This document shows, in pieces, positions 1 to 6,526 of a stretch of DNA of 8,205 nucleotides (position 1 is its first letter; each line of letters starts with the position of its first letter). The notes beneath the pieces were generated by a model that worked only from the letters and a program-made list of their open reading frames with translations, ran no database searches and was not told where the DNA came from. The position numbers and the translations under genes were made by a program. The DNA is taken from positions 1-8,205 of the forward strand of contig JAGAUC010000141.1 of assembly GCA_017621015.1 (NCBI GenBank), given 5' to 3'. The DNA is from Clostridia bacterium. GTDB lineage: Bacteria > Bacillota > Clostridia > Oscillospirales > CAG-272.

Positions 1-777
1 ATGCTGCTCTCTCTCACCTTTGCGTTCGCATCCTGCGGCGATAAGGAGGACACGCTGATTTGCGGCGTAACCATTTTCGAGAAAATGAACGAAAAAGATG
101 CCGACGGCAACTGGACCGGCTTTGAGTCCGAGTTTGCTATGGAGGTTGGTAAGCTGATCGGTATGAAGGTAGATTTCCAGGAGATTGACTGGACCCAGAA
201 GTACACCGAGCTTGAGGCCGGCACCATCGACTGCATCTGGAACGGCTTTACCGCCAACTCCACCGATAAGATCGACGGCGTTGACACCAAGCGTTCGGAT
301 CTCGTTGACTTCTCTTACGGCTACATGCTCAACCAGCAGTGCATCGTCATCAAGGCTGACAACAAGGACCTCATCAAGAGCGAGGCTGATCTTGCCGGCA
401 AGAAGGCCGGTGTTGAGGGCGGAAGCGCAGGCGAAAGCTATGCCGCAACCGTGATCGGCGACAACGGAAGCATGGAAAAGTATCCCGCACAGAACAAGGC
501 CTTCCTTGAGGTCAAGTCGGGTGCTGTTGACTTTGCCGTTATGGACATCGTTCTTGCTAAGAACATCTGCGGACAGGGCGACTACGCCGATCTTATGATC
601 GTTGAGGATATCGTTCTTGCCTCCGAGATCTACGCCATCGGCTTTGAAAAGGGCTCCGAGCTTACCGCCAAGGTAAACGAGGCCATCAAGACTCTCTTCG
701 AGAACGGCACAATCGATACACTTGCTAAGAAGTACGGCTTTGAGAACGTCGTTCAGCTCGTTGAAGTCATTGAGTAA
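1..777 (+). CDS. Polar amino acid ABC transporter substrate-binding lipoprotein (5' end probably cut by window)
   Basis: Extracellular solute-binding protein of the type 3 family (SBP_bac_3-like). It is lipid-anchored outside the membrane, captures an amino acid and delivers it to the permease encoded next. The visible protein has 258 residues. Residues 2-11 are hydrophobic and lead into a FASC lipobox with lipidated Cys12. No basic n-region precedes it, so the true start is probably upstream of position 1 and the ATG at 1 is an internal Met. Family-typical parts are the N-terminal lobe (about 18-110), the ligand-contact stretch RSDLVDFS (98-105), GGSAGES (140-146), and the AVDFAVMD segment (175-182) whose Asp usually holds the ligand amino group. 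The stop is TAA at 775-777, and the permease starts 25 nt later with its own ribosome binding site. The exact substrate cannot be read from sequence. The mature protein carries extra cysteines (21, 78, 114, 190). The family call is firm; the 5' boundary is not. Confidence 0.9.
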   Translation: MLLSLTFAFASCGDKEDTLICGVTIFEKMNEKDADGNWTGFESEFAMEVGKLIGMKVDFQEIDWTQKYTELEAGTIDCIWNGFTANSTDKIDGVDTKRSDLVDFSYGYMLNQQCIVIKADNKDLIKSEADLAGKKAGVEGGSAGESYAATVIGDNGSMEKYPAQNKAFLEVKSGAVDFAVMDIVLAKNICGQGDYADLMIVEDIVLASEIYAIGFEKGSELTAKVNEAIKTLFENGTIDTLAKKYGFENVVQLVEVIE

Positions 778-802
778 TTAACCCAAAACAAAGGAATAAA
801 AC

Positions 803-1462
803 ATGGCAATAACCTGGTCTTCATTTCTTAAGGTAACGCTTCGGTTGCTTGAGGGATTTGAAAACACCTGCCTGATCTTTGCGCTAACACTTGTGTTAGC
901 GCTTCCTTTGGGTTTGGTGATCTCTTTCGGATCCATGTCCAAGTTCAAGCCGCTGGCTTACCTCACAAAGGTGTTCGTATGGATCATTCGCGGCGTGCCG
1001 CTTATGCTTCAGGTCTTTGTGGTATTCTACGTTCCCCGCTTGCTGTGGGATCTGCCCGCCTTTTCGCGCTTTAACGCGGTCATCGTGGCATTCGTCATCA
1101 ACTACGCCTGCTACTTCTCGGAGATCTACCGAGGCGGCATTGAGGGCATTCCGCGCGGTCAATATGAAGCCGGCGAGGTGCTGGGCATGACAAAATCGCA
1201 GATCTTCTTCAAGGTCATTCTGATGCAGGTCGTCAAGCGCATCATTCCCCCGATGTCCAACGAGATCATTACGCTGGTCAAGGACACGGCACTCGCAAGA
1301 GTCATTATGGTAGTGGAGATTCTCAAGGTGGCGGAGGAATATACCGCACACGCGCTGATCTGGCCGATGTTCTACACGGCTGTGTTCTACCTTGCCTTTG
1401 TCGGCATCCTCACACTTCTTTTCGGTTTTATCGAGAAAAAGCTCGACTACTACAAGGTGTAA
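803..1462 (+). CDS. Polar amino acid ABC transporter permease
   Basis: Integral membrane subunit of a type I amino acid importer (HisM/GlnP-like, 219 residues, usual length). It forms the translocation path, probably as a homodimer because only one permease gene is present. Hydrophobic segments lie at about 21-42, 55-78, 91-107, 136-150 and 187-210. Family motifs are RGVPLMLQ (63-70), the EAA-loop region around EAGEVLGMTKSQ (122-133), which couples to the ATPase, and KDTALARV (160-167). The third EAA residue is Gly here (EAG), a minor deviation. The ATG at 803 is preceded by AAAGGA at about 8 nt spacing. The gene sits 25 nt after the binding protein and 12 nt before the ATPase, so the three are almost certainly one operon. 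A perfect 22-nt palindrome lies within codons 27-34. Confidence 0.94.
   Translation: MAITWSSFLKVTLRLLEGFENTCLIFALTLVLALPLGLVISFGSMSKFKPLAYLTKVFVWIIRGVPLMLQVFVVFYVPRLLWDLPAFSRFNAVIVAFVINYACYFSEIYRGGIEGIPRGQYEAGEVLGMTKSQIFFKVILMQVVKRIIPPMSNEIITLVKDTALARVIMVVEILKVAEEYTAHALIWPMFYTAVFYLAFVGILTLLFGFIEKKLDYYKV
881..902 (+). repeat. Perfect 22-nt palindrome inside the permease gene
   Basis: The left arm GCGCTAACAC (881-890) and right arm GTGTTAGCGC (893-902) are exact reverse complements around a TT centre. In mRNA this gives a 9-10 bp stem capped by CUUG. It falls in codons 27-34 (ALTLVLAL), about 105 nt after the binding-protein stop. No T-run follows, so it is not an intrinsic terminator. Whether it acts in RNA, as a protein-binding site, or not at all is unknown. 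Confidence 0.6.
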
Positions 1463-1474
1463 GGGGGTACGGAC

Positions 1475-2266
1475 ATGGCATTACTTGAAGTTAAAAACAT
1501 AACCAAGCGCTTCGGCAAGACCGAGGTGCTGAAGGGGATCGACTTTTCGCTGGAAAAGGGTCAGGTGCTTTCGATCATCGGCTCCTCGGGAAGCGGAAAG
1601 ACTACGCTTCTTCGCTGTCTCAACTTCCTTGAGACCCCCGATACCGGCGTGATCTCTGTAGACGGAAGCGCCATCTTCGACGCCGCCGAGCACAAGAAAA
1701 AATCGGCCGCCGAGATCCGCGAGAGCCGCCTTCGCTTCGGACTTGTCTTCCAGTCCTTCAATCTGTTTCCGCAGTATTCGGTGATGGAGAACCTCACCCT
1801 GGCGCCCAAGCTTCGCGCTAAGGAGGAGGCAAAGCAAAGCAAGCTTCCCCACGCCGAGCTCAAGCAGAAATTTGCAGAGATCGAGGAGCACGCCGCCGAG
1901 CTTCTTGCGGCGGTCGGTCTTTCCGAAAAAAAGGACGCCTATCCCTGCCAGCTTTCGGGCGGTCAGCAGCAGCGTGTTTCCATCGCGCGAGCGCTGGCCA
2001 TGAAGCCCGACATTCTCTGCTTTGACGAGCCTACAAGTGCGCTCGACCCTGAGCTTACGGGCGAGGTGCTGAAGGTCATAAAGGAGCTCCGTGACGAGGG
2101 ACGTACCATGATCGTGGTTACCCACGAGATGGATTTTGCCCGTCAGGTCTCCGACCACATCATCTTTATGGCAAACGGAATCATCGAGGAGGAGGGCGCG
2201 CCCGAAAAGGTATTCGGCGCCCCCGAAAGTCCCCTGCTCCAAAGCTTCCTAAAGGGAATCGGATAA
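1475..2266 (+). CDS. Polar amino acid ABC transporter ATP-binding protein
   Basis: Cytoplasmic ATPase that powers the importer (GlnQ/HisP-like). Motifs in order are Walker A GSSGSGKTT (36-44), Q-loop VFQSFNLFPQ (91-100), signature LSGGQQQR (160-167), Walker B ILCFDEP (180-186) with Asp184 and catalytic Glu185, D-loop SALD (188-191), and switch His217 in VTHEMD. All catalytic residues are intact. At 263 residues it is about 20 longer than typical GlnQ/HisP. The extra length is mainly a charged, probably helical stretch at about 113-140 between the Q-loop domain and the signature, with smaller extra sequence near 69-84. The ATG at 1475 follows AAGGGGG at about 8 nt, 12 nt after the permease stop. 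It is the last gene of the operon, with a terminator directly behind it. The substrate is not specified by sequence. Confidence 0.95.
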   Translation: MALLEVKNITKRFGKTEVLKGIDFSLEKGQVLSIIGSSGSGKTTLLRCLNFLETPDTGVISVDGSAIFDAAEHKKKSAAEIRESRLRFGLVFQSFNLFPQYSVMENLTLAPKLRAKEEAKQSKLPHAELKQKFAEIEEHAAELLAAVGLSEKKDAYPCQLSGGQQQRVSIARALAMKPDILCFDEPTSALDPELTGEVLKVIKELRDEGRTMIVVTHEMDFARQVSDHIIFMANGIIEEEGAPEKVFGAPESPLLQSFLKGIG

Positions 2267-2271
2267 AAGAA

Positions 2272-2307
2272 AAACGGCTGTTGCCCTGCAACAGCCGTTT
2301 GTTTTTT
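2272..2307. terminator. Bidirectional intrinsic terminator between convergent genes
   Basis: A 12-bp perfect stem pairs 2272-2283 (AAACGGCTGTTG) with 2289-2300, around a 5-nt loop (2284-2288). On the + strand it is followed by GTTTTTT (2301-2307), ending the ABC operon whose stop is at 2266. On the - strand the mirrored A-rich flank (2267-2274) gives a T-rich tail interrupted by one C, which suits the lipoprotein gene ending at 2316. Confidence 0.92.
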
Positions 2308-2315
2308 ACCTTATG

Positions 2316-2711
2316 TTACTTTACCTTGGTGAGCGTAAAGATACCGATCTTGATGAACTTATTTCCGTCTGCATCCTTGCCCTCGGAGAAGCTCTGCGTT
2401 CCGCTAAGCTTGCCGGCGTCGCCCTCCGCGTCACCCTCGTAGGTGATGGTGATGGTCTGCGTGCCGTCAGCCGCCTCTGCGATCTCATAGGTTCCCTTTA
2501 CTTCGTTGGTGGAGGTAAAGCCAGCAATGCCTGCCGTCGTGGTAACGGTTACGTTCTTGCCGCTGAAGGTCATCGAGATCTTACCGCCAACAAGCGAACC
2601 GCCAGCCTCTACCGAATACGTGCCCGAAAGAGTCTTTGCGCAAGAAGCGAAAACAAAGCAAACAAGCACAAGTGCCATTACAAGGGAGAAAAGCTTCATA
2701 GTTTTTTTCAT
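2316..2711 (-). CDS. Small secreted lipoprotein of unknown function
   Basis: The product has 131 residues. A signal peptide (MKKTMK, then a hydrophobic core to about 21) leads to a FASC lipobox with Cys24, so it should be a membrane-anchored extracytoplasmic lipoprotein. The mature part, about 108 residues, is rich in Gly, Thr and Lys. It has alternating beta-type stretches such as GTYSVEAGGSL, KISMTFSGKNVTVTTTAG, GTYEIAEAADGTQTITITYEG and KIGIFTLTKVK, a pattern like small lipocalin-like or beta-barrel lipoproteins of Clostridia. That fold is inference and I do not recognise the family. The ATG at 2711 is chosen because it opens a classical signal peptide and follows AAAGGA at 10 nt. An in-frame TTG at 2735 would add eight charged residues and lacks a ribosome binding site. 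The gene has its own promoter and is convergent to the ABC operon. Confidence 0.85.
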   Translation of the reverse strand: MKKTMKLFSLVMALVLVCFVFASCAKTLSGTYSVEAGGSLVGGKISMTFSGKNVTVTTTAGIAGFTSTNEVKGTYEIAEAADGTQTITITYEGDAEGDAGKLSGTQSFSEGKDADGNKFIKIGIFTLTKVK

Positions 2712-2749
2712 TTTGTCTTCATCCTTTCTTGTCAAGCTGTGACATACAT

Positions 2750-2778
2750 AGTATACACGATTTTTTTCCTTTTGTCAA
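2750..2778 (-). promoter_or_regulatory. Sigma-A promoter of the small lipoprotein gene
   Basis: Read on the - strand, TTGACA (2778-2773) is a perfect -35 box and TATACT (2755-2750) a one-mismatch -10 box, with a 17-nt spacer. Transcription should start near 2743, giving a leader of about 32 nt before the ATG at 2711. The -35 box begins only 2 nt beyond the T-run of the rnf terminator. Confidence 0.88.
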
Positions 2779-2780
2779 GG

Positions 2781-2802
2781 AAAAACCCGATTTTAAATCG
2801 GG
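2781..2802 (-). terminator. Intrinsic terminator of the rnf operon
   Basis: The stem CCCGATT (2786-2792) pairs with AATCGGG (2796-2802) around a 3-nt loop. On the - strand it is followed by five T residues (2785-2781). It lies 9 nt past the rnfB stop (2812-2814). A T-rich stretch on the + strand side (2803-2808) makes it symmetric, but no + strand gene ends here. Confidence 0.88.
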
Positions 2803-2811
2803 TTTTTTCTT

Positions 2812-3657
2812 TTATATGTCCTTAATGTTTTCGCGAAGAATCACAAGGTTTCCGTACTGCGTGCCCGCCGACCAGATGATGTGTCTCGGGCATTTTTCCA
2901 CGCACTTGTTACAGCCCACGCACTTATCATAATCGATCGAAGCCACAAAGCCGTTGACGTGAATCGCATCGTACTCGCAAGCCTTTTCGCAAAGCTTGCA
3001 GCTGATACAGCCCACCTCACACTGCTTGCGCGTGACCGCGCCCTTCTCAACCGACATACAACCGACCCAGTGGCGGCTGTTATACGGGATCAGCTTGATG
3101 ATTCCCTTGGGGCACGCGTGTGTGCACACGCCGCAGCCCTCACATTTCTTGTAGTCAACGACGGCGACGCCGTTTACCACCGAGATCGCGCCGAACGGAC
3201 AGGACGCCACGCAGGTTCCGAGACCGATACAGCCGTTGGGACACAGCTTATCGCCGCCCGCCAGCTTGGTGGCCGAAATGCAGTCCTTAGCGCCCGCATA
3301 AATGTACTTTTTCTTGGCGAATTCTGCCGTACCCGAGCACATGACCTGCGCACGCATACGGACACGCTCCTCGACCTCAACGCCCATGATCTCGCCGATC
3401 TTCTTGGCGGTCTCCGCACCGCCGACCGTGCAAGCACTCGGGTTGGCCTCGCCCTTTACGATGGCCTCAGCCAGCGCGCCGCAGCCCGAATAGCCACAGC
3501 CGCCGCAGTTTGCACCCGGCAGGCACTCCTGCACCTTGGGAACGCGCTCATCCACCTTGACCTCAAAGATCTTAGCGGCGATCGCAAGAATGACACCGAA
3601 AAACACGCCAAGTCCCGCGAAAATCAGGACAGGAATCAAAACATCAGATAATTGCAT
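2812..3657 (-). CDS. rnfB: Rnf complex subunit RnfB (ferredoxin-accepting, multi-[4Fe-4S])
   Basis: Electron entry subunit of the Rnf complex. It takes electrons from reduced ferredoxin on the cytoplasmic face and passes them into the membrane part. The protein has 281 residues. An N-terminal membrane helix (about 7-30) is followed by the RnfB-type Fe-S domain LPGANCGGCGYSGCG with Cys51, 54, 59 and 76. Two bacterial-ferredoxin-type domains follow: C139-x3-C143-x5-C149-x3-C153 with C172-x2-C175-x2-C178-x3-C182, then C217-x2-C220-x2-C223-x3-C227 with C246-x2-C249-x2-C252-x3-C256. That predicts at least five [4Fe-4S] clusters. Further cysteines (45, 107, 126, 200, 213) might ligate others. This long form resembles clostridial RnfB more than the shorter proteobacterial RsxB. 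The ATG at 3657 follows AAGGAGG at 7 nt, and that site overlaps the rnfA stop. It is the last gene of the operon. Confidence 0.96.
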   Translation of the reverse strand: MQLSDVLIPVLIFAGLGVFFGVILAIAAKIFEVKVDERVPKVQECLPGANCGGCGYSGCGALAEAIVKGEANPSACTVGGAETAKKIGEIMGVEVEERVRMRAQVMCSGTAEFAKKKYIYAGAKDCISATKLAGGDKLCPNGCIGLGTCVASCPFGAISVVNGVAVVDYKKCEGCGVCTHACPKGIIKLIPYNSRHWVGCMSVEKGAVTRKQCEVGCISCKLCEKACEYDAIHVNGFVASIDYDKCVGCNKCVEKCPRHIIWSAGTQYGNLVILRENIKDI

Positions 3658-3669
3658 TTTCTTCCCTCC

Positions 3670-4251
3670 TTAAAAGCTAAGACTTGTAAAGCCCGAAAAC
3701 GCCATAGCCAGCAGACCCGCCGCGATCAGCGTCAAGGGGAATCCCTTAAAGGATCTGGGAGGCTTTGCCGTAGCAAGACGCATACGAACACCGGCAAACA
3801 CCACAATGGCCAGCGTAAAGCCGATGGCTGCGGCGAAGCCGAAGCAGATGGATTCAATCAGGTTATACCCGTTTTGAATGTTGAGAAGCGCGGAACTCAG
3901 CACCGCGCAGTTGGTGGTGATCAGCGGCAGATAAATGCCGAGTGCACTGTACAGCGACGGAATGAATTTGCGAAGGAACATCTCAATAAACTGAACGAGC
4001 GCCGCGATTACCAGAATAAACGCAATGGTCTGCAGATATTCCAGATGGAAAAGCTCCAGAAGCTTATACACAAGCCAGGTCACCGCGCTCGAGAGCGTGA
4101 TAACAAAGGTGACCGCCATACCCATACCGAAGGCAGTATCCGGCTTTTCGGAAACGCCAAGGAAGGGGCAACAGCCGTAAAAGCGAGCAAAAATGAAGTT
4201 CTCGACGAGCACGGCACCGAATATCATCAGTAAAATCTCTCCAAAGCTCAT
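3670..4251 (-). CDS. rnfA: Rnf complex membrane subunit RnfA
   Basis: Integral membrane subunit (193 residues, usual size, about six helices) that pairs with RnfE. In Rnf and the related Nqr complex, the two subunits hold a [2Fe-2S] cluster within the membrane through conserved cysteines. Here these appear as Cys28 in CCPFLGVS and Cys115 in LITTNCAVLS. A neighbouring Cys27 is extra. Other typical stretches are LVENFIFARFYG (15-26), AALVQFIEMFLRKFIP (83-98) and LYSALGIYLPLI (100-111). The ATG at 4251 overlaps the rnfE stop as ATGA (4248-4251), so the two are translationally coupled, and GGAGG lies 10 nt upstream. The paralogue RnfE is encoded immediately before it. Confidence 0.96.
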   Translation of the reverse strand: MSFGEILLMIFGAVLVENFIFARFYGCCPFLGVSEKPDTAFGMGMAVTFVITLSSAVTWLVYKLLELFHLEYLQTIAFILVIAALVQFIEMFLRKFIPSLYSALGIYLPLITTNCAVLSSALLNIQNGYNLIESICFGFAAAIGFTLAIVVFAGVRMRLATAKPPRSFKGFPLTLIAAGLLAMAFSGFTSLSF

Positions 4252-4937
4252 ACCGACTCATCCTCCTTCTTTGCCAGCTTTGCCGAATGGTCGACAAATT
4301 CAACCTTCATCAGCTTTTCCAGACGCTTTTTGTCCTCGATGTTATTGCGGATCTTCTGAACGATCGCGATCACAAGACCCAGCGTCAAAAAGGCACCGGG
4401 AGGCGACACCAGGATCATGATGGGGCTGTAATACTCACCGAACAGATCCATTCCCATAAAGGTACCCGCACCGAGCACCTCACGGATGGTGGCAACGATC
4501 ACAAGGGCAAAGGTAAAGCCAAGGCCCATCGCAAGACCGTCAATGGCTGACGGAAGCACCTTGTTCCGCGAGGCAAACGCCTCGGCGCGCGCCAGGATGA
4601 TACAGTTTACCACGATTAGCGGAATAAATAGGCCAAGCGCCTGATACAGCGAATAGAAATACGCCCTCATGATCAGCTCGACCGCCGTCACAAAGCCTGA
4701 AATGATGACGATAAATGCTGCAATACGAACCTGCGACGGAATAAACTTGCGAAGAAGCGAAATAAAAATGTTGGAGCAGATAAGCACTGCCGTAGCCGCC
4801 ACACCCATACCGATCGCATTCTCGACCGATGTTGACGTGGCAAGCGTGGGACACATACCCAAAAGCTGAACGAGAACGGGATTGTTATCCAGAATTCCCT
4901 CCTTCAGCTGCTTGATAAAGCCAGAATTTTTACGCAT
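4248..4937 (-). CDS. rnfE: Rnf complex membrane subunit RnfE
   Basis: Integral membrane partner and paralogue of RnfA (229 residues). Family hallmarks are NNPVLVQLLGMCPTLATS (18-35) with cluster ligand Cys29, the helix AAFIVIISGFVTAVELIM (73-90), LGLFIPLIVVNCIILARAEA (101-120) with Cys112, and a conserved REVLGAGTFMG segment (152-162). It has about six membrane helices. The last 30 or so residues are charged (EDKKRLEKLM onward) and probably cytoplasmic. I chose the ATG at 4937 over an in-frame GTG two codons upstream because the AAGGAGG that overlaps the rnfG stop is 7 nt from the ATG and too close to the GTG. The 3' end overlaps rnfA by 4 nt. Confidence 0.95.
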   Translation of the reverse strand: MRKNSGFIKQLKEGILDNNPVLVQLLGMCPTLATSTSVENAIGMGVAATAVLICSNIFISLLRKFIPSQVRIAAFIVIISGFVTAVELIMRAYFYSLYQALGLFIPLIVVNCIILARAEAFASRNKVLPSAIDGLAMGLGFTFALVIVATIREVLGAGTFMGMDLFGEYYSPIMILVSPPGAFLTLGLVIAIVQKIRNNIEDKKRLEKLMKVEFVDHSAKLAKKEDESV

Positions 4938-4949
4938 ACTCACCCCTCC

Positions 4950-5522
4950 TTATGCCACGGGAACCGAGGCGAGAACCTCGCCTGCCCGATTGACCGCATC
5001 ATGAACCGCCTTCGAGGAGATGGTGGCTCCCGATATCGCCGTGATATCAGCATCGCCTCGTTTGGAGAGCGTCAGCTCACCCGAAAGGCCTGCATACTGC
5101 GACAGATGCGCCGCATCGCCCACCTTGGAGCCTACACCGGGCGTCTCAGCATGCGAAACAATGGAAACACCGCGAATGCTCCTATCGGGCTGATAGCCGA
5201 CCATAAGGCTCATATCGCCGCCAAAGCCCTTGCCGATGACGTTCACGCAATAGCCAACGATCTCTCCGTTCAGCTTGACGGTGTAGACTGCCTGAATGTC
5301 CGAGTCAAGCACACCGTCATACACGTCAAGATCGATCACGTCGTCCTCTTCCGCATTAAAAATGACGGCCATCGACGCGCGGATCTCACGGTCAAGATTT
5401 TTCTGATAGGCATCAAAGGTCACCGTATAAACAAAGGAGACGACACCCGCGATCACAGCGCAGATCAAAAGGAGCTTCAGGCCCACCAGCGCCGTGTTTT
5501 TTACATAACTTTTATTTGCCAT
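4950..5522 (-). CDS. rnfG: Rnf complex flavoprotein subunit RnfG (covalent FMN)
   Basis: Membrane-anchored flavoprotein on the outer face of the Rnf complex (190 residues). One N-terminal helix (about 12-34) is followed by an FMN-binding domain. FMN is attached by phosphoester to Thr167 in the ApbE target motif D-x4-SGAT (Asp159 to Thr167). HAETPGVGSKV (124-134) is the other family-typical stretch. The flavin transferase ApbE needed for attachment is not encoded in this window. The ATG at 5522 is preferred because GGAGG lies 8-9 nt upstream. A GTG at 5543 would add seven residues and has no such site. The start lies inside the last codons of rnfD (11-nt overlap), suggesting translational coupling. 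A 7-bp hairpin (4967-4983) falls in the last codons. Confidence 0.95.
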   Translation of the reverse strand: MANKSYVKNTALVGLKLLLICAVIAGVVSFVYTVTFDAYQKNLDREIRASMAVIFNAEEDDVIDLDVYDGVLDSDIQAVYTVKLNGEIVGYCVNVIGKGFGGDMSLMVGYQPDRSIRGVSIVSHAETPGVGSKVGDAAHLSQYAGLSGELTLSKRGDADITAISGATISSKAVHDAVNRAGEVLASVPVA

Positions 5523-6513
5523 GCTTTGCACCTCCAAACACACGGGGCTTTGTGAGTCTGTCGATGTACCAAACCAGCGTATTCATAACCAGAATGGCAA
5601 AGGACGTGCCCTCGGGATAGCTGCTGAAGCGGCGGAAAAGAACGGTGATGAGTCCGCAACCGATACCGAAGATCACCCGTCCCCACTTGGTGACGGGAGT
5701 GGTGACGTAGTCGGTCGCCATAAAGATCGCACCGAGCATCAGACCGCCCGAAAGGAGCTGTGTCAGCATGGTATTCAGGTCAAACATCGCACCGCTCGCA
5801 GGAAGAAGCAGGGCAAAGACTGCCACCGTGCCGAGATAGCAAACGGGAATGTGCCAGGTGATCACGCGACGGACGATCAGATATACGCCGCCTAGGAGAA
5901 GCAAAAGCGCCGACATCTCACCGATACAGCCGCCCGTTTTGCCTAAGAACATATCCATAAGCGTGGCGCCGCCCGTTGTTCCGTTCTCGGCCAGCGAGGC
6001 CAGCGGCGTTGCATACGCAACGGCATCCACACCGTCACCTACCCAGCGCGGCATGGTAAACGTGGCCATTCGGTCCGACCACGAAAGGAACAAAAAGATT
6101 CTTGCCGCAAGCGCAGGATTGAGGAAATTCTTACCGATTCCGCCAAACAGCTGCTTGACAACCACGATCGCGATAAACGAGCCGATGATGGGAAGCCAGA
6201 ACGGCACTGTGGAAGGCAGATTCATCGAGATAAGAAGTCCCGTCACCACGGCCGAAAGGTCCTTGATCGACACTCTTCGGCCAAGGATCCTCTGAAAGGC
6301 CCACTCAAAGAAGACCGAGGAGGCCACACCAACGATCAGAAGCGTGGCGGCGTGGGCTCCAAATTGGTAAACACCGAAAAGGCAAGCGGGAAGAAGCGCA
6401 ATGATGACGTCCAGCATCAGCTTTTGCGTGGTCACACCGCTTTTAATATGAGGAGAAGGCACGACCGTCAATAGGTCGGGCGTTTTAAGGCTTGTTTGAT
6501 TCATTTCGTCCAT
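5512..6513 (-). CDS. rnfD: Rnf complex membrane flavoprotein subunit RnfD
   Basis: Polytopic membrane subunit (333 residues) related to NqrB. It relays electrons across the membrane through FMN, covalent in characterised homologues. It has about ten hydrophobic segments. Family motifs are SPHIKSGVTTQKLMLDVIIA (20-39), KNFLNPALAARIFLF (128-142), a GEMSALLLLLGGVYLI segment (198-213), MATDYVTTPVTKWGR (265-279) and YPEGTSFAILVMN (299-311). The flavin-attachment position corresponds to Thr169 in DAVAYATPL (163-171). The usual SGAT or TGAT is AYAT here, a departure noted separately. The ATG at 6513 follows GGGAG at about 7 nt, 13 nt after rnfC. A second ATG at 6504 is a less likely start. Confidence 0.95.
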   Translation of the reverse strand: MDEMNQTSLKTPDLLTVVPSPHIKSGVTTQKLMLDVIIALLPACLFGVYQFGAHAATLLIVGVASSVFFEWAFQRILGRRVSIKDLSAVVTGLLISMNLPSTVPFWLPIIGSFIAIVVVKQLFGGIGKNFLNPALAARIFLFLSWSDRMATFTMPRWVGDGVDAVAYATPLASLAENGTTGGATLMDMFLGKTGGCIGEMSALLLLLGGVYLIVRRVITWHIPVCYLGTVAVFALLLPASGAMFDLNTMLTQLLSGGLMLGAIFMATDYVTTPVTKWGRVIFGIGCGLITVLFRRFSSYPEGTSFAILVMNTLVWYIDRLTKPRVFGGAKHGK

Positions 6514-6526
6514 TTTCCTTCTCCCT

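Noticed and set aside
1481..2242. Antisense open frame opposite the ABC ATPase
   Set aside because: The + strand carries all ABC motifs. The antisense frame has no support.
1..2266. Functional link between the amino acid importer and Rnf
   Set aside because: The units are convergent, separated by a terminator and a third transcription unit. Adjacency alone does not support a joint system.
2313..2825. 170-codon + strand frame across the small lipoprotein gene
   Set aside because: It runs antisense through the lipoprotein, its promoter and the rnf terminator. The - strand has the signal peptide, ribosome binding site and promoter.
2881..3651. Open frame of 256 codons on the + strand opposite rnfB
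   Set aside because: It is the antisense of a clear RnfB with ordered ferredoxin motifs. The translation is His/Arg/Ala-rich and low-quality, typical of shadows.
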